Notes under the pieces: generated by a model
Database searches by the model: none
Seen by the model: the letters and a program-made list of their open reading frames with translations, nothing else
Told to the model about the DNA's origin: nothing
Position numbers and translations under genes: made by a program
Assembly: GCF_000282635.1 (NCBI RefSeq)
Contig: NZ_AKIW01000038.1
Span: 1-34,052 of the forward strand
DNA: 34,052 nt
Source: Variovorax sp. CF313
GTDB taxonomy: Bacteria > Pseudomonadota > Gammaproteobacteria > Burkholderiales > Burkholderiaceae_C
Reading direction: 5' to 3'
Shown here: piece by piece, positions 32,140 through 34,052 of the stretch
How positions within the stretch are numbered: position 1 is the first letter of the stretch
Layout: every line of letters starts with the position of its first letter

Positions 32140-33816
32140 TCAGACGCGGTTCATGTCGAAGCCGGCTTTCTGGCCGGTGCCGTAGACCTTCAGCGCGCCC
32201 TTTTCGCCAACGGCGTTGGGACGGTTGAAGATCCAGTTCTGCCAGGCGGTGAGCCGGCCGAAGATGCGGGTGGCCATGTTCTCCTTGCTTGCGAAGCGCA
32301 GGTTGGCTTCGAGGCCGGTGAGCGCATCGGGCGACATGGCGGCGCGCTCCTCGATGGCGATGCGGATCTCGTCGTCCCAGTCGATGTCGTCCGGTGCGGC
32401 GGTCACGAGGCCGAGCTTCAGCGCCTCGTCGGCGTCGAGCGGCTTGCCGGCGGCGGTGCGTGCGGCTTCGAGCGGCGCGGCCTCTTCATAGAAGCGGCGC
32501 TGCAGGCGGCTCTGGTCGTTGACCATCGGGAAGAAGCCGAAGTTGAATTCGTTCAGCGTGAGCTTCGGTGCGCGCTCGGCGTCGTCGGGCAGCGCGAGCA
32601 TGTAGGTGCGGTCGGCCGCAAAGGCCAGCTCGGCCAGCATGCCGGCGAAGCACGAACCAGCTTCCACCAGCGCGAACAGGCTGCGCGAGGACACGTCCAG
32701 GCGCGCCAGCGTGCGGCGCAGCGCGCCGATGGTTTCGCGCACCAGCCAGTGGTCCTTGTTGGCGAGCATCACCGTATCGGACGCGAGCACTGCGGCGGCG
32801 TCGCCCTCGGTCTTGAGCAGCCAGGTGCCGATGTCGAGCTCGTTGGTGCGCAGGTTGAGGATGGCGTCGTCGAGTTCGCGGCACATCGCGAGCGGCCACC
32901 AGGCGGCACCCGCGGCTTCGATGGCGGCGATGTCGGCCGGCTGCGCACCGGTGGGCGCCTTGATGGTGATGGTCGCGGTGCGCTTGCTGCGGTCGATCTG
33001 CACGTTGACGTTCGAATACGCGATGCCGTCGGCGCTGTCGGTGCGTTCCAGGCGGGTCAGCGCCACGCCCTTGGCGTTGGCGGGACGATCGCTGCCGGCC
33101 GCGAGTTGCGAGGCGCGCTCCTGCACGGCGGCGGCGAACTGCGCGGGCTTGGCCACCGCGTCGACCAGGCGCCAGTCGACCGCGCGCTGGCCGCGCACGC
33201 CTTCAACGCTGGTGCAGAAGATGTCGGCGAGGTCATGGCGCACGTGGCGCTTGTCGGTCACGCGGGTCAGGCCGCCGGTGCCGGGCAGCACGCCGAGCAG
33301 CGGCACTTCGGGCAGAGAGACGGCGGACGAGCGGTCATCCACCAGCAGGATCTCGTCGCAGGCCAGCGCCAGCTCGTAGCCGCCGCCGGCGCAGGCACCG
33401 TTCACGGCCGCGAGGAACTTCAGGCCCGAATGCTTCGAGGTGTCTTCGATGCCGTTGCGGGTTTCGTTGGTGAACTTGCAGAAGTTGACCTTCCAGGCGT
33501 GGCCCGAAACGCCGAGCATGAAGATGTTGGCGCCCGAACAGAAGATGCGGTCCTTGCCGCTGGTGACGATCACGCTGCGCACTTCGGGGTGCTCGAAGCG
33601 CACGCGGTTGAGCGCGTCGTTCAGCTCGATGTCCACGCCCAGGTCGTAGCTGTTGAGCTTGAGCTTGTAGCCGGGGCGAATGCCGCCGTCTTCCGCGATG
33701 TCGAGCACGAGGCGCGCGATGGCGCCGTCGAAGCTCAGCGACCAGTGGCGGTACTGGCCGGGTTCGGTGCGGTAGTCGACGCGCGGGGGCGCCTGGAGCG
33801 TGGTGGTGTCGGTCAT
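32140..33816 (-). CDS. boxC: Benzoyl-CoA-dihydrodiol lyase (2,3-epoxybenzoyl-CoA dihydrolase) BoxC
   Basis: A 558-residue crotonase-superfamily enzyme that opens 2,3-epoxybenzoyl-CoA with two waters to 3,4-dehydroadipyl-CoA semialdehyde and formate. It begins with VDYRTEPGQYRHWSLSFDG and has crotonase oxyanion loops KDRIFCSGANIFMLG and NGACAGGGYELALACDEI, then a long C-terminal extension specific to BoxC. Length is normal for the family. AGGAGA is seven bases before the ATG. It is the first gene of the operon boxC-boxB-boxA-maoC, immediately downstream of the promoter/BoxR-operator-like region. Confidence 0.97.
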   Translation of the reverse strand: MTDTTTLQAPPRVDYRTEPGQYRHWSLSFDGAIARLVLDIAEDGGIRPGYKLKLNSYDLGVDIELNDALNRVRFEHPEVRSVIVTSGKDRIFCSGANIFMLGVSGHAWKVNFCKFTNETRNGIEDTSKHSGLKFLAAVNGACAGGGYELALACDEILLVDDRSSAVSLPEVPLLGVLPGTGGLTRVTDKRHVRHDLADIFCTSVEGVRGQRAVDWRLVDAVAKPAQFAAAVQERASQLAAGSDRPANAKGVALTRLERTDSADGIAYSNVNVQIDRSKRTATITIKAPTGAQPADIAAIEAAGAAWWPLAMCRELDDAILNLRTNELDIGTWLLKTEGDAAAVLASDTVMLANKDHWLVRETIGALRRTLARLDVSSRSLFALVEAGSCFAGMLAELAFAADRTYMLALPDDAERAPKLTLNEFNFGFFPMVNDQSRLQRRFYEEAAPLEAARTAAGKPLDADEALKLGLVTAAPDDIDWDDEIRIAIEERAAMSPDALTGLEANLRFASKENMATRIFGRLTAWQNWIFNRPNAVGEKGALKVYGTGQKAGFDMNRV

Positions 33817-33867
33817 GCGGAAGTCTCCTGTGGGGCAGTGTTCGGAAACCGTGAACAGGAAAGATAG

Positions 33868-33922
33868 TGCACTTTACTGCTCCGATGACATGCATCATGC
33901 TGCATGCATGTAGGCAAGTCAA
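33868..33922 (-). promoter_or_regulatory. box operon promoter with BoxR-type operator
   Basis: On the minus strand, -35 TTGACT (33922-33917) and -10 CATGAT (33899-33894) are separated by 17 bp. The -10 lies inside TGCA-N6-TGCA (33891-33904), the operator form described for BoxR in Azoarcus. A near copy, TGCA-N6-TGCT (33868-33881), lies downstream of the expected start. BoxR bound here would block RNA polymerase until benzoyl-CoA is present. The BoxR gene itself is not in the window. Confidence 0.75.
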
Positions 33923-34052
33923 TGCCTGCTGCACTTTTTTTCAGATTTCGGGCTGGGCTGGGGATTCGGGGAAGTGCGCAGGCCACGCTGCTGGTTTGCA
34001 GCCAATCAACCAGTGCTCCGAACGCTCACGCCGGCGGGGTGCCTTGCGCAGC
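33923..34052. other. Upstream edge region, no gene recognised
   Basis: The final 130 bases hold no recognised gene. A minus-strand frame is open from the edge to a TGA at 33943-33941 (37 codons), which could be the end of a gene outside the window or chance in G/C-rich DNA. A single TGCA at 33930-33933 has no partner at N6 spacing. Confidence 0.4.

Noticed and set aside
1..34052. CRISPR arrays, insertion sequences, integrases or phage genes
   Set aside because: No regularly spaced repeats, transposase or integrase motifs, or terminal inverted repeats with target duplications were found; the tRNA-Gly has no visible partial copy nearby.
33941..34052. Minus-strand open frame reaching the window edge
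   Set aside because: Only 37 codons are visible, with no recognisable domain, so it was not called as a gene.

Overview
The window looks like a chromosomal segment of a high-GC betaproteobacterium of the Comamonadaceae, most likely Variovorax or a close relative. The pointers are a Bug-type periplasmic binding protein, an aerobic benzoyl-CoA (Box) operon, a GcdR/GcdH-type glutarate locus, strong G/C bias at third codon positions, and G/C-rich dispersed intergenic repeats. The genus is an inference from gene content, not a database result. No phage, insertion sequence, CRISPR array or replication origin was seen, and no stretch over 300 bases lacks a gene.

Left part (1-9.7 kb). A plus-strand run encodes a zinc-less MDR oxidoreductase, a cupin, a Bug binding protein and an exported YtcJ-like amidohydrolase. 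It meets tail-to-tail a minus-strand pair (PEP mutase/isocitrate lyase family, then an Fe-S type uracil-DNA glycosylase). Next come a small CopD-like membrane protein, a RibD/DHFR-like reductase, an Ohr peroxidase and a small exported Ala/Gly-rich protein.

8.0-12.1 kb is a probable glutarate degradation locus. Minus-strand gcdH, a family III CoA-transferase and a VOC protein are divergent from a LysR regulator that resembles GcdR. 12.1-16.2 kb holds a two-gene unit with a zeta-toxin-like kinase (GTGA overlap with an unknown 115-residue protein), a 2OG-Fe(II) oxygenase and a membrane-bound Cache/adenylate cyclase.

16.2-24.7 kb is the most coherent accessory unit. Acetoacetyl-CoA synthetase (minus) is divergent from an operon of a TetR regulator, ABC binding protein, ATPase, two permeases, a cyclase-family metal hydrolase and fumarylacetoacetase. 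Fumarylacetoacetase releases acetoacetate, which the divergent enzyme would activate. Two tandem imperfect palindromes 21 bp apart lie between the two arms. No ring-cleaving dioxygenase is present, so the upstream chemistry is unknown. A dispersed repeat has become the translated N-terminus of the first permease.

24.7-28.8 kb holds a tRNA-Gly(GCC) sharing a bidirectional terminator with fahA, a truncated FAD oxidoreductase behind an Rrf2 regulator, a membrane-anchored AraC regulator, an exported alpha/beta hydrolase and a repetitive Gly/Ala-rich exported protein. 28.8-34.05 kb is the minus-strand operon boxC-boxB-boxA-maoC. Its promoter has a TGCA-N6-TGCA motif, the published BoxR operator form, overlapping the -10 box. 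A cloverleaf-like repeat separates boxB from boxA.
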